This document shows, in pieces, positions 17,573 through 26,107 of a DNA stretch of 64,000 nt (its first letter is position 1; the number at the start of each line of letters is the position of its first letter). Made by a program: the position numbers and the translations under genes. The notes beneath the pieces are model-generated. The model made no database searches. It saw only the letters and a list, made by a program, of their open reading frames with translations, and had not been told where the DNA came from. The stretch lies in contig NZ_CP013949.1 of assembly GCF_000296215.2 (NCBI RefSeq), positions 1,667,501 to 1,731,500 of the forward strand, in the 5' to 3' direction. Origin of the DNA: Bradyrhizobium sp. CCGE-LA001 (GTDB lineage: Bacteria; Pseudomonadota; Alphaproteobacteria; Rhizobiales; Xanthobacteraceae).

Positions 17573-18872
17573 TCTCGCTCTCGCTAAGGCTTGTGATATG
17601 TTCACTGAATTCTGTAAGTATTTCGAGTGAGTGAGTAGCTAGAACATATTGAGTGTTGCCACCTTCGACGAGTCGCTGGAGTGTTCTCGGCAGTGAGCGT
17701 TGCCAGTACACATTCAGAGATAGTTCAGGTTCGTCGATCAGAAAAATACACGGCGAGCGCCGGCTGAGAATGGCGCTGCACAGCAAAAGAAATATCTGTT
17801 TCTCTCCTGATGAGAGCATCCCTAGCGGAATTGGCTCACCTTGAGGTGAGCGAACGACAAAGCTGTCAGAAAAATCGAAATTCAGCGTCTTTCGCTTGAA
17901 GAAAGCGCTCAGCTCGTCGACGAGGAGTCCTAAGATCCGAGCCAGCGGCGTCACTGCAGTGGTTCTTGCTCGCGTTGAATCGAGGTAGGGTCGGAGAATG
18001 CGAACGAGGTCATGCCGGCGATCTGCTGGAGCATTGTTCAGTATCTCTGCGAATTCTCTAGACGGAAAGCTGACGAGTGTTTTCAGCAATGGAAGCTCGT
18101 CTCGTTCCCGCTCAAGCGTCTCAATTTCAAGTGCCATGCGGACGAAGGCATCGTCGCTCGATTCTGATGGTGTGTTCCAGCTCGAGACCAATCTATTCGC
18201 CATATCAAGATAGATGTTGTTCGTTCTTCGCTGTCCTTGATTGCCTTGTTCGAGCAACTGACGCCGAAACGCGTCCGTGACTTGACTGGCTGTAACATCA
18301 ATATTGAGCCAAGTACGATCGGTTATTCCCCGTGCCTCTTCTATAAGCCATGGGATCTTGTTCCGCCGATCGGGACGATGCTCGCTCTCAGTTTGGATAG
18401 TCGTTGCGAGATAGCTAGACGACGAGCGCAACAGGCGGTCGTCACTCAAGTAGTGGATGTCGAAACCGGAGTTAGCAAGCAAATCGCGAGCACGATCTAG
18501 ATCAGCCTCCTCCACTTTTGAAGTGGAATTGTCGTCCTTCCGAAAAAGAACGCTGTCGACTGTGCCTATCGGAGTTGAAACGACGTACCGATAAAAGGAA
18601 TCTGACGGTTTCTTCTTTTGAATTAGGACGGTTGTGCCAATAGAGGTTTCAATAGAAAGCTCTCGGAATGAGATAAATCTAAAGTAGCTGCGCAAGCCCT
18701 CGCCATTGTTAGGAGACAAGGCCGCGTAGATCATTCTTAGTACCGTGGTCTTTCCCGCGCCGTTCTCTCCATACAGCAGTGAGACATTTTCAGATTCTGA
18801 AAAGTTGATTGTGTAGTCGAGGTGGCCGAATAGCGCTTTGATGCGCACCTCGCGTAGAATGCTTGCGATCAT
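17559..18872 (-). CDS. ariA: AAA ATPase, PARIS AriA-like
   Basis: A 437-residue ABC/RecF-like AAA ATPase. Walker A is GENGAGKTT at residues 35-43; the ABC-like signature LSSGEKQ is near residue 352; Walker B is CIFLIDEPELSLN near residue 375; a switch His follows in LATHSLEI. It lies directly upstream of, and overlaps, the DUF4435 gene, the gene order of two-gene PARIS loci, where AriA forms the sensor scaffold. Length suits AriA. Related ATPases occur in other defence systems (Septu, Gabija-like), so the call rests on the partner. Confidence 0.72.
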   Translation of the reverse strand: MIASILREVRIKALFGHLDYTINFSESENVSLLYGENGAGKTTVLRMIYAALSPNNGEGLRSYFRFISFRELSIETSIGTTVLIQKKKPSDSFYRYVVSTPIGTVDSVLFRKDDNSTSKVEEADLDRARDLLANSGFDIHYLSDDRLLRSSSSYLATTIQTESEHRPDRRNKIPWLIEEARGITDRTWLNIDVTASQVTDAFRRQLLEQGNQGQRRTNNIYLDMANRLVSSWNTPSESSDDAFVRMALEIETLERERDELPLLKTLVSFPSREFAEILNNAPADRRHDLVRILRPYLDSTRARTTAVTPLARILGLLVDELSAFFKRKTLNFDFSDSFVVRSPQGEPIPLGMLSSGEKQIFLLLCSAILSRRSPCIFLIDEPELSLNVYWQRSLPRTLQRLVEGGNTQYVLATHSLEILTEFSEHITSLSESENAAT

Positions 18873-19361
18873 GATCTCCCCTTACGATAAAACGGAGCGA
18901 GCATCCAAGATTTCGCAGGGGTTATCCCCGAGCTCGGGTTTCGAATTTTCTGTACTTCTATCATGGTCATCTTTCACGCGGCTATAACCACCTTTCGATA
19001 ACCCCATCGAGCGAGGCGGCGAACCTTCGGCAACGCATTCGGCAAAATCCAGTTCGCCTTCTCGCCCCTGCGGGCTTCGGCGCGACCGCCTTCGTTTGCT
19101 TCGCTGGGAGTTCGTGGCGCTGGCTTGCCTAGCCGAAGCGAGCGAACGCTGGTGGGCCCGGCAGGACTCGAACCTGCAACCAGACCGTTATGAGCGGCGG
19201 GATAGCGATTGGCTTCATTGATTTTGCTGACCTTTTGTTCGAATCTGATCGCGCTCGTTGCGCTTCGGCTGGGTCGTTTCTGGTGCGAAACTGGTGCGGT
19301 GACGCCTGCTTAAGGGCGACCTCCGCGAGAGGAATAATGCGTTTTGCGACTGTAGCCGACA
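18873..19361. other. intergenic region holding the attachment-site tRNA fragment
   Basis: Apart from the partial tRNA at 19,150-19,197 no gene is supported. The left part is the PARIS promoter region. The segment 19,020-19,149 is a GC-rich, TTCG-rich stretch like those that flank tRNA 3' ends. Right of the tRNA fragment, 19,200-19,361 contains two nearby TGGTGCG boxes and leads into the HEPN gene. No complete integrase gene lies here. Confidence 0.55.
19150..19197 (-). tRNA. partial tRNA-Met(CAT) 3' fragment, probable ICE attachment site
   Basis: On the minus strand the sequence reads CCG-CTCATAA-CGG (anticodon stem and a 7-base loop with CAT at 34-36), then a variable loop, the T stem-loop GCAGGTTCGAGTCCTGC, the acceptor strand CGGGCCC, A73 and CCA. 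The 5' half (D arm and 5' acceptor strand) is absent: the sequence beyond 19,197 does not pair or match. This is the remnant a tRNA-targeting integrase leaves at the far end of an element. Orientation puts chromosome on the left and the element on the right. Confidence 0.8.
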
Positions 19362-20936
19362 ATGCCCCAAGACATTCAGCTCATCTTCGACAAACTAATG
19401 GCGAGCGGCGGCATCCACGGCCGCTCCGACGACGTCGCGATGAACCGCATCGGGACCTTGATCGATGTCGCGACCGATCTTGGAAGAGAGCAGGGCATCG
19501 CTACGGCCCTCGCTTGGTCCGACGAGCTGGCGTGCCGCCCGCTGAGCGATGCGGATGCAACCCTGCTCGAATACTTCCGTGCAAATGCGTGGGAAGCAAG
19601 GAAGCTTCAGAAGCATCGCGACGACACTGCATTGTGGAACTGGGAGCAGCCCGAGGCCCAACAGCAAGTTCTTCATCTTCGCAAAGCGATGCGGCATCCC
19701 GGGTACCAGAAACTGGACAGCGTCCGCCAATGCCAGATTCAGACGAACCTCGGAAACCAACTCAGCCACATCCGCCGGTTCGTTGAATCTCTTCCTCGCT
19801 GGGAGGGCGCTCTCGCCATTCGGCCGCGGTTCGGAATGGCGCTTGGCAACCGTGGCTACGGACTGAAGCAATACGGCCATGCGCTCTACGACCCAGGCCA
19901 TGCACAGGTGTTCTTTGCCACGGCTCACACGCAATTCTCGGCCGCGCTCGCTCCCGGAGCGGAGTTAGAAAGTTATGACCAGGACCAGATCAAAGCGCGC
20001 TTCGCGGAACTCCTTTCGAAGATCGAAGAGCATATCGATGTCGAGGCTGTGCGCTCGTCAATTAAACTTGAGGGCTACGACCTCGGCGAGTCGAGCGAGG
20101 AACAAGCATACCGCCGCTGGGTACTGAATGAACGGCTCTTTCTGAACCCGCTCAACGACCTTGGGCCCTACACCATTGCGGCGCGAGATATTCTCTCCCT
20201 GCCGAGCTATACAACGCCGATCAGCGAGCCGCCAACCTTGATCGGCTTCTTCAACCAAATGAAACAAGAGTTCGTCTCGGCGCGCTGGTTCCTGTATGAA
20301 TGCATCCAATCAAGCGAGCCTCACTTCTCCGATCGCGACGTAACGCTCTACAACACCCTTGATTACCCGAGCTACGCGCTCGCGGTGGAGCGGGCGAAGG
20401 CCGCATATCGCATCGCCTACTCACTCTTCGACAAGATCGCGTTCTTCCTCAACGACTACGCAAGCCTGGGCGTGCGCCTGAACCAGGTCTATTTCCGCAC
20501 GATCTGGTACACCGGCCAGGACGCAAAGCGTGGTGTCATTCGCGATGAACTTGTCAAAATGCAAAATTGGCCGTTGCGAGGCCTATTTTGGCTTGCGAAA
20601 GACCTGTTCGATCCTGACTTGCGGGATTCCGCCGAACCGGAGGCACAGGAACTCTATGTCATTCGAAACTGCCTTGAGCACAGCTATCTCAAGGTACACG
20701 AAATGCTGCCTTCTCGTGCTGCCACCCACGATCCCTTTCGCGACCGCCTCGCCCATTCGGTGCAGCGCGAGGCGTTCATCGCCAAGACGCTTCTCGTCCT
20801 GCGCCGCGCGCGTGCGGCGCTGATCTATCTTTCCCTTGGTATGCACCAGGGGGAAAAGCGGCGTGCAGCCGGAAAGAAAGATCGCCTTATCGCACCGATG
20901 CACCTGGACCATTGGGAGGACGATTGGAAGAGCTAA
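19362..20936 (+). CDS. LA2681-type HEPN domain protein
   Basis: A 524-residue protein whose C-terminal third matches the HEPN_LA2681 family: FDKIAFFLNDYASLGV, then the conserved RNCLEH (the HEPN Rx4H catalytic motif, near residue 436), and IYLSLGMHQGEKRR. HEPN proteins of this kind are predicted metal-independent RNases used in defence or stress. The N-terminal 200 residues are helical, with a TPR-like region (RQCQIQTNLGNQLSHIRRF, then LGNRGYGLKQYGHALYD). It is the first gene inside the element next to the attachment site. No antitoxin-like partner is adjacent, so it may act alone. Confidence 0.75.
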   Translation: MPQDIQLIFDKLMASGGIHGRSDDVAMNRIGTLIDVATDLGREQGIATALAWSDELACRPLSDADATLLEYFRANAWEARKLQKHRDDTALWNWEQPEAQQQVLHLRKAMRHPGYQKLDSVRQCQIQTNLGNQLSHIRRFVESLPRWEGALAIRPRFGMALGNRGYGLKQYGHALYDPGHAQVFFATAHTQFSAALAPGAELESYDQDQIKARFAELLSKIEEHIDVEAVRSSIKLEGYDLGESSEEQAYRRWVLNERLFLNPLNDLGPYTIAARDILSLPSYTTPISEPPTLIGFFNQMKQEFVSARWFLYECIQSSEPHFSDRDVTLYNTLDYPSYALAVERAKAAYRIAYSLFDKIAFFLNDYASLGVRLNQVYFRTIWYTGQDAKRGVIRDELVKMQNWPLRGLFWLAKDLFDPDLRDSAEPEAQELYVIRNCLEHSYLKVHEMLPSRAATHDPFRDRLAHSVQREAFIAKTLLVLRRARAALIYLSLGMHQGEKRRAAGKKDRLIAPMHLDHWEDDWKS

Positions 20937-21276
20937 CGGTGCGATCTTCCTTGCCCATGCTCTCAACACAGTGAAGGCGCTATTGAGCGAACGTGTCGGC
21001 AAGCCAACAGCGCTCAATCCACGTCTATTTGAAATGCCGCAGATCGACGATCTCTTCCGCATAAAGCTCAACACCGGGCTAGGCAGCCTGCCGGCGCGCG
21101 AACGGGCGCATCTTGATGCGGTCGTAGCGTGGTGCTCGCCTTATGCGGCCTACCTCTAACGGTCCTCTGTTTGGCCGAGCTTCGCACAGACCTTCGAACA
21201 CGACTAAGCAATAGGCCTACCGCGGGCGATGCTCGTGCAGTATTGGTGAGACGCGCGGCGCTCTGACGAGCAGCGA
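20937..21276. other. 340-bp gap with a possible coding remnant
   Basis: One plus-strand frame ending at 21,159 reads plausibly over its last 60 codons (ALNPRLFEMPQIDDLFRIKL and onward), but it has no start signal of its own and overlaps the HEPN gene end. It may be a remnant of a cargo gene. I see nothing else here. Confidence 0.3.
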
Positions 21277-22023
21277 TTATTGAAGGCTGATCGAGAACGC
21301 CGGAACCCGGTAGAGCGGCGAGCGGCCGATCGGCAGGGTGCATCCGGCCCGTTTTAACTCATCTGTCAGAGCCGCAGCTTCCGTCTCGGTGAGGCGCGGA
21401 TCGAGTACTACGTCATCGCAAATCCCGTTCACGTCGAAGTCGAAGAGGGCGACCCCGTTTGCGCCGCGCTTCGGATCGAGGTCTTGGAAAAGAAGCCGGA
21501 CTTCCTTTTCGTGCGCGAAAGCCTCGCGCTTCACGCAGAGCAGCCGCGCAAACGGCGTCGCCTGGCCTCCGAACGCGATATCCTGAAACGTCACGCCGCT
21601 CATGAACGCCGCAATCTCCGCCTCCGTTTCGTAGCTCACCGTGCCGATAACGTATTTCAGGGCAGCAAACGAGTCCGCGTCATCGTAGAGGCTCTCGAAT
21701 AATTTCCGGATCGTCGTTCTGACCTTGATGCCGTCCCGCTCCGTTCCCGGACTATAAATGCGCCACATGGCGTCGGTGTCTTCGTGAAGCGTCCAGCATT
21801 GCCCGTACCAGTCTTTGGCAAGATTACTGATCGATATGACCTCGCCGTTGGGGCCGGTGACGCTCGCGCGAAGGAAAAAGTTCTCGAACGGGTCGTCCCA
21901 TTTGGCCGGATTGACGAGGCCGTTCTTGCGAGTCCGAAGAAGATCGAGGAATCGCGATTTCGAGAAAATCCGGTAGATTGGCGTGTCAGGGTCGGTGACA
22001 TCGAGCATATTGTTAGAATTCAT
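21277..22023 (-). CDS. DUF2971 domain protein
   Basis: A 248-residue DUF2971 protein. Seen: the family opening PIYRIFSKSRFLDLLRT with LVNPAKWDDPFENFF soon after, and the central WTLHEDTDAMWRIYS. These proteins are common in prophages and defence islands; no activity is established. I chose the ATG at 22,023, which has GGGAG about 9 bases upstream; the frame also continues to a TTG. It lies between the HEPN gene and fic on the minus strand. Confidence 0.78.
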   Translation of the reverse strand: MNSNNMLDVTDPDTPIYRIFSKSRFLDLLRTRKNGLVNPAKWDDPFENFFLRASVTGPNGEVISISNLAKDWYGQCWTLHEDTDAMWRIYSPGTERDGIKVRTTIRKLFESLYDDADSFAALKYVIGTVSYETEAEIAAFMSGVTFQDIAFGGQATPFARLLCVKREAFAHEKEVRLLFQDLDPKRGANGVALFDFDVNGICDDVVLDPRLTETEAAALTDELKRAGCTLPIGRSPLYRVPAFSISLQ

Positions 22024-22238
22024 CTCATGGCTCTCCCACCAATGCAGGCGCGTCAAACAGGAATTAATATCCGAAGCGCTTCAAATTGATTGCCGAACGA
22101 CTCTGCCTGATTCAGAATCCGATGTGCAAGAGCAGGTGTTGATGGCTCCGATGCCGGAAAGTGCACTGGCTGCCGCCTCCGGCGCTCGCATTGGCGAAAT
22201 TGCGCTCGACATGGTTTCGGCAGCACTAAAACCTTGTG

Positions 22239-23432
22239 TTACGTCTCTGGAAAGAGCCTTGGGAAAAGGATGTCGAGGGTCTCGATCGGGAAACGCAGAG
22301 ACACGGCGCCTTTCGGCGTCTCCGAGCCGAGTAATCCTTCGGCGATAACATCGGACAGGATACGGCGCGCCGAACGTTCGGGGAGGCCGGTGATACGCGC
22401 CACGTCGCCGCGTTCGAACTGACCGCGGATCAGCGCTTCCTCAAGCAGACGTTTGGCCTCCGGCTTCAAGGTCTTGCTGCGCTCGACATACGTGCTCAAG
22501 CGCGGGCCGAGGCTGTCGAGTTCGAACAGACTGTCCATGAACTTCACCTGATCGAGGCACACCTGGAGAAACCAGAGCACGAATTCGTTAAGCGCCTTCA
22601 GGGACAGGTTGCCGCGCCCATCAAGATCGCCCTGACGCGGCGTATCGGCCAGATCCATCATGCGCTTGTATTCGCTCGGCGCCTTCAGGCCGCGCGCGAG
22701 CCCGCGTGAAATTGACCAGAGCCCGTGAGAACCAATGCCCGCCAGCTGCGCCATGGCGTGGCTCATCAGGCGGCTAACGCGCCCGTTTCCGTCAGGGAAG
22801 GGGTGAATGTAGTTGAAACGGTGATGCGCTGCCGCGATTGCCATGATCCGGCCCGCCGTCTTCAGCGATTTGAAGGCGTAGCGCTCTTGGAAGTAGCGCA
22901 GGAAATCGTCTACGCGGTGGCTCGACGGCGGAATGTGCCGCCCGATGGCAACGTCATGCTCTGCCTTCGAGCGCCAAGCACCCGGCTCCATGATGAATTC
23001 GGTGTCCTTGCCGCGGATGCGCAGCATTTCCTCGGGCGCATCACGGTAGAACTCGAGATGGAGCCATTTGATGAACTCGACCGACGCTGGCTCGCCGAGC
23101 TTGCCGTCGGCGGCGAGCCGGTCGATTTCCGCCTGAACCCGTACATGCGCGGCAGCTTCGAGCTGGAGATTCCGACGGCCTTCGTCCGGGTCGAGCTCGC
23201 CTTCGAGGGCGCGGGCGATGTCCTTCGGCCGGGTGTTATGACCTTCGATCAGATTGCTGTAATAGGTGTTCATCAGCCGCACGAGGTCGGCCAGGTTGGC
23301 GGCCGTGCGTGGATGTAGCCCGTGGCCGAGCTTTGCCGAGGCCGCCGACAGATCGGCGATCACGTCGGCAATGGCTTCGGACGTTTCTTCCAGCCTTGCA
23401 GGCTCGATACGCTGCGGTGTTTCTTTAGGCAT
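22239..23432 (-). CDS. fic: Fic family adenylyltransferase with self-inhibitory helix
   Basis: A 397-residue Fic protein that transfers AMP (or another nucleotide group) onto a target hydroxyl. The catalytic motif HPFPDGNGRVSR is complete at residues 210-221. SNLIEG at residues 59-64 fits the [S/T]xxxE[G/N] inhibitory motif upstream of the Fic core, so it is a class II enzyme that silences itself without a separate antitoxin. The C-terminal 60 residues look like a winged helix (FERGDVARITGLPERSARRI), suggesting DNA binding. The start is uncertain: the frame runs 53 codons further, but that part looks non-coding. It is divergent from the CBASS operon. Confidence 0.88.
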   Translation of the reverse strand: MPKETPQRIEPARLEETSEAIADVIADLSAASAKLGHGLHPRTAANLADLVRLMNTYYSNLIEGHNTRPKDIARALEGELDPDEGRRNLQLEAAAHVRVQAEIDRLAADGKLGEPASVEFIKWLHLEFYRDAPEEMLRIRGKDTEFIMEPGAWRSKAEHDVAIGRHIPPSSHRVDDFLRYFQERYAFKSLKTAGRIMAIAAAHHRFNYIHPFPDGNGRVSRLMSHAMAQLAGIGSHGLWSISRGLARGLKAPSEYKRMMDLADTPRQGDLDGRGNLSLKALNEFVLWFLQVCLDQVKFMDSLFELDSLGPRLSTYVERSKTLKPEAKRLLEEALIRGQFERGDVARITGLPERSARRILSDVIAEGLLGSETPKGAVSLRFPIETLDILFPRLFPET

Positions 23433-23739
23433 TTTGGCCGATCTTTGATCCCAAGCAAGATATTGACTATACAACAGAAATTTGAATTTGTCATTAAAAT
23501 TGGCCAATGAGCTGGCCGATCGCAGGCAGGGTTCGGCCGGCTGATCCTTGTTTTTGTAAGCCATTGAATAAAAACGAAAAACAACGCCCACAAGTCTCTT
23601 TTGGCCACCTTTTTGGCCGATCTTGCGATCTCCCTAGGAAAGTTCGCGATTCCGTACGATTAGGGCTTGAATTGCGAACGCAGCACCTCATTATGTTCGG
23701 AGTTCCGAACAGATAGTGAGTCCTTGGAGAACTCCCCGG
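23433..23739 (+). promoter_or_regulatory. Fic-CBASS divergent region, candidate CBASS promoter and operator
   Basis: A candidate sigma70 promoter for the CBASS operon has -35 TTGAAT at 23,667-23,672 and -10 TTATGT at 23,691-23,696, an 18-bp spacer. Overlapping the -10 is a near-perfect palindrome at 23,695-23,710 with 7-bp arms, GTTCGGA and TCCGAAC around GT. A wider pair GTTCGC (23,642) and GCGAAC (23,674) brackets the -35. These are plausible sites for the downstream HTH regulator. The region also repeats TTTTGGCCGATCTT at 23,432 and 23,611. Confidence 0.5.
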
Positions 23740-24690
23740 ATGCCCCTCAACAACACCGAACTCCTTTATTACGACGCCAACATCCTGCGTCTGCCCGCCG
23801 ATAAGCGTAAGGAATACCACGCCCAAGTCGACCGCCTGATCGCGGAGCTCAGCCGGAGCATCCGCGACAAGACCACGATCAAGATCACGAAGGTCGTGAA
23901 GGCGGGCTCGTTCGCGAAGTTCACGATCTTGCGCAAGACCTCGACCGACCCGGTCGACGTCGACGTTGTCTTCTACATTTCTGGTAAGAGCGTCGACACC
24001 GAAACCCTCCAGACCCTCAACGACACCATCTACAAGCTGCTGATCGAAATCTATCCGAACAAGGATGTCGAAGATTTCGAAATCCAGCGCAAAGCCGCGA
24101 CGGTCTCGTTCGTCAGCAGCGGCCTCAGCGTCGATGTGGTGCCGGTGATCGAAGACCCGAACAAGCCCGGCTACGGCTGGCAGTTCGACCTGCAGGACGG
24201 CTCGGCCATGGAAACCTGCGCACCCTGTCAAATCCAGTTCGTGCGCGACCGCAAGAATGAGGACGGGGATTTCCGCACCCTGGTGCGGCTCGCCAAGAAG
24301 TGGCGCAACCACGCCGAGCTGAAGGCGCTGAAGTCGTTCATCATCGAGCTGATCATGGCCTACATCCTCGACAAGGAGGGTAAGTCCGGCAGCATCGAGC
24401 GGCGCTTCCGCCGTTTCCTTCTCTATATCGCGCAGTCCGGCCTCAAGGACACGATCTCGTTTCCCGAGAACGCCGCCCCCCTCGGCATGTTTTCCGATCC
24501 GGTCGTCATCATCGACCCGGTGAACAGCAAGAACAACGTCGCCAGCCGCATCACCGAGGCCGAGCGCGCCGCAATCGTCGCGGCCGCCGAAGCCGCCTGG
24601 GAGGCTGCGCACTTCGCTTCCGCCGAAGACGATAACGACGTCTGGAAGGAACTGTTTGGCCCCCGTTTCCGTGTCGAGGAAGACGCATGA
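23740..24690 (+). CDS. cdnC: CBASS CD-NTase, CdnC-like
   Basis: A 316-residue CD-NTase that makes a cyclic oligonucleotide signal when phage infection is sensed. The polymerase-beta fold shows AGSFAKFT (Gly-Ser motif at residues 55-57), DVDVVFY (Asp73 and Asp75) and the third acidic residue in LSVDVVPV (Asp132). IIDPVNSKNNVA near the C-terminus and the FGPRF ending recall clade C enzymes of type III CBASS. I chose ATG at 23,740, with GGAGA upstream; an in-frame GTG lies 8 codons earlier. Its stop overlaps the HORMA gene start by 4 bp. Clade and product need a tree or assay. Confidence 0.88.
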   Translation: MPLNNTELLYYDANILRLPADKRKEYHAQVDRLIAELSRSIRDKTTIKITKVVKAGSFAKFTILRKTSTDPVDVDVVFYISGKSVDTETLQTLNDTIYKLLIEIYPNKDVEDFEIQRKAATVSFVSSGLSVDVVPVIEDPNKPGYGWQFDLQDGSAMETCAPCQIQFVRDRKNEDGDFRTLVRLAKKWRNHAELKALKSFIIELIMAYILDKEGKSGSIERRFRRFLLYIAQSGLKDTISFPENAAPLGMFSDPVVIIDPVNSKNNVASRITEAERAAIVAAAEAAWEAAHFASAEDDNDVWKELFGPRFRVEEDA

Positions 24691-25190
24691 GCTACGCCGC
24701 AACCGCCACCACCAGCACCAGCTACACCTATACCAACGCCGACGTGGAAGCCGTCGTTCGACGGTTCACTGCCGACATCGTGATGATCGCGCAAAGCTCC
24801 GGTGCTCTCACCGAGGCCAAGGCGCGGGATTACGCGCACGATGTCGAGAAGCTTGCCAAGAAGGGTTACCTCGCACGGGTCGATCTGATGCTGTACAGCG
24901 GCGGCATCGAGAAGCGGGCTGTGCAGTATCTGGTGAACACCGCATCCGGTGACCTGACCATGAGCCGGCCGGGCGGCGTGATGTGGCCCAAGCTGCCCGA
25001 TGCCTCCTTCGAGATCATCCTTTTCTACACCTCCGCTTACACGGCTGCCGAAAAGGAGCGCATGCGCGACTCGCTCAAAATCAGCTGGGGCCCCTCGAAC
25101 ATCGACACCAGCCACGCCGGCCTGAAGGCGTCGGGCAACCGCGATTATGCGAGCAACGCATTCGGCATGCAGCGAAAGGATTTCATGTGA
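24687..25190 (+). CDS. cap7: bacterial HORMA domain protein, Cap7-like
   Basis: A 167-residue bacterial HORMA protein. HORMA domains bind a closure peptide and then activate the CD-NTase. It opens SYAATATTSTSYTYTNADVE and contains VEAVVRRFTADIVMIAQSSG and LSKISWG-like C-terminal strands near KISWGPSNIDTS, the arrangement of bacterial HORMA family 1. Both ends overlap neighbours (ATGA with the CD-NTase; ATGTGA with the ATPase), so the three should be translated together. The identification leans on position between CD-NTase and TRIP13-like genes. Confidence 0.82.
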   Translation: MSYAATATTSTSYTYTNADVEAVVRRFTADIVMIAQSSGALTEAKARDYAHDVEKLAKKGYLARVDLMLYSGGIEKRAVQYLVNTASGDLTMSRPGGVMWPKLPDASFEIILFYTSAYTAAEKERMRDSLKISWGPSNIDTSHAGLKASGNRDYASNAFGMQRKDFM

Positions 25191-26107
25191 ACCAGCCCGT
25201 CCTGATGAACCAGCCCGCGGTCAAAGTCTTCGACGCCGAACTGGTGCTGCCGAATGAACCTCTCACGAAGAGAGAGAAGACATTGCTCGGCTTCGATGAC
25301 CGCTATCAACGGGTCCACAGCCAACTGCGCCTGCTTCTGAACCTCGGCGAGCTCGGCGCCTGGAACAAGAAGCACTTCGGGGGCAAGCTCGCGATCTGTG
25401 ATTTCGTCGCCGAACAGTATCCGCTCGTTATCTTTCACGGCGACGTCGGCACCGGCAAAACGGCGACGGCGGAGTGTCTCGCCAACCGCCTGATTGCTGA
25501 AAGCCGCACCGAGGATTCGATCCTCTTCAAGCTCAGCAACCGCGTGCGCGGCTCCGGCAAGGTCGGCGAGATGGGATCATTGCTTTCCGAAGCCTTCGCC
25601 CGCGTGGTGCAATCGGCTGGCAAGGGGCGCAGAGCCATCCTCATCATCGACGAAGGTGATTCCATTGCGGCCGCACGCTCCCAGGCGCACAGCCACCATG
25701 AGGACAAGGTGGCGGTGAACACGCTCATCCAGGGCGTCGACGATCTTCGCCGCTTCGGTGGCAGGGTAGTGGTGTTCCTTTGCACAAACCGCATGGCCGT
25801 TGTGGATCCCGCGCTGCAGCGGCGCGCCGCGATCGTCGAAGAATTCAAGCGTCCAACAGCGGAAGAGCGGCGCCAGCTCCTTAAAATGGACCTCGGCGCC
25901 ATGAATTTGTCGGAAGCGCAGATCGGCCAGTTGGTGACGGCCATGGATGCGAGGGGCGGCCAACCGCCGTGGACCTTCTCGGATATCCGCACGCGTCTTT
26001 ACCCCGCGGCGCTCGCGCTCGCCTATCCGGACAAGCCGCTGCAGTTCGAGCACCTGCGCAGCGTCGTTTCGACCATGAAGCCCTCGCCCGCCGTTTTAGA
26101 CCAATGA
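25187..26107 (+). CDS. cap6: TRIP13/Pch2-like AAA+ ATPase, Cap6-like
   Basis: A 306-residue AAA+ ATPase. Walker A GDVGTGKT is at residues 85-92, Walker B ILIIDEGDS at 151-159, sensor 1 FLCTNRM follows and the arginine-finger region is DPALQRRAA. In type III CBASS this enzyme pulls HORMA off its peptide and turns the CD-NTase off. The GTG start at 25,187 gives a 4-bp overlap with the HORMA stop and removes a long unsupported N-terminal extension. It ends overlapping the effector gene by ATGA. Confidence 0.86.
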   Translation: MNQPVLMNQPAVKVFDAELVLPNEPLTKREKTLLGFDDRYQRVHSQLRLLLNLGELGAWNKKHFGGKLAICDFVAEQYPLVIFHGDVGTGKTATAECLANRLIAESRTEDSILFKLSNRVRGSGKVGEMGSLLSEAFARVVQSAGKGRRAILIIDEGDSIAAARSQAHSHHEDKVAVNTLIQGVDDLRRFGGRVVVFLCTNRMAVVDPALQRRAAIVEEFKRPTAEERRQLLKMDLGAMNLSEAQIGQLVTAMDARGGQPPWTFSDIRTRLYPAALALAYPDKPLQFEHLRSVVSTMKPSPAVLDQ

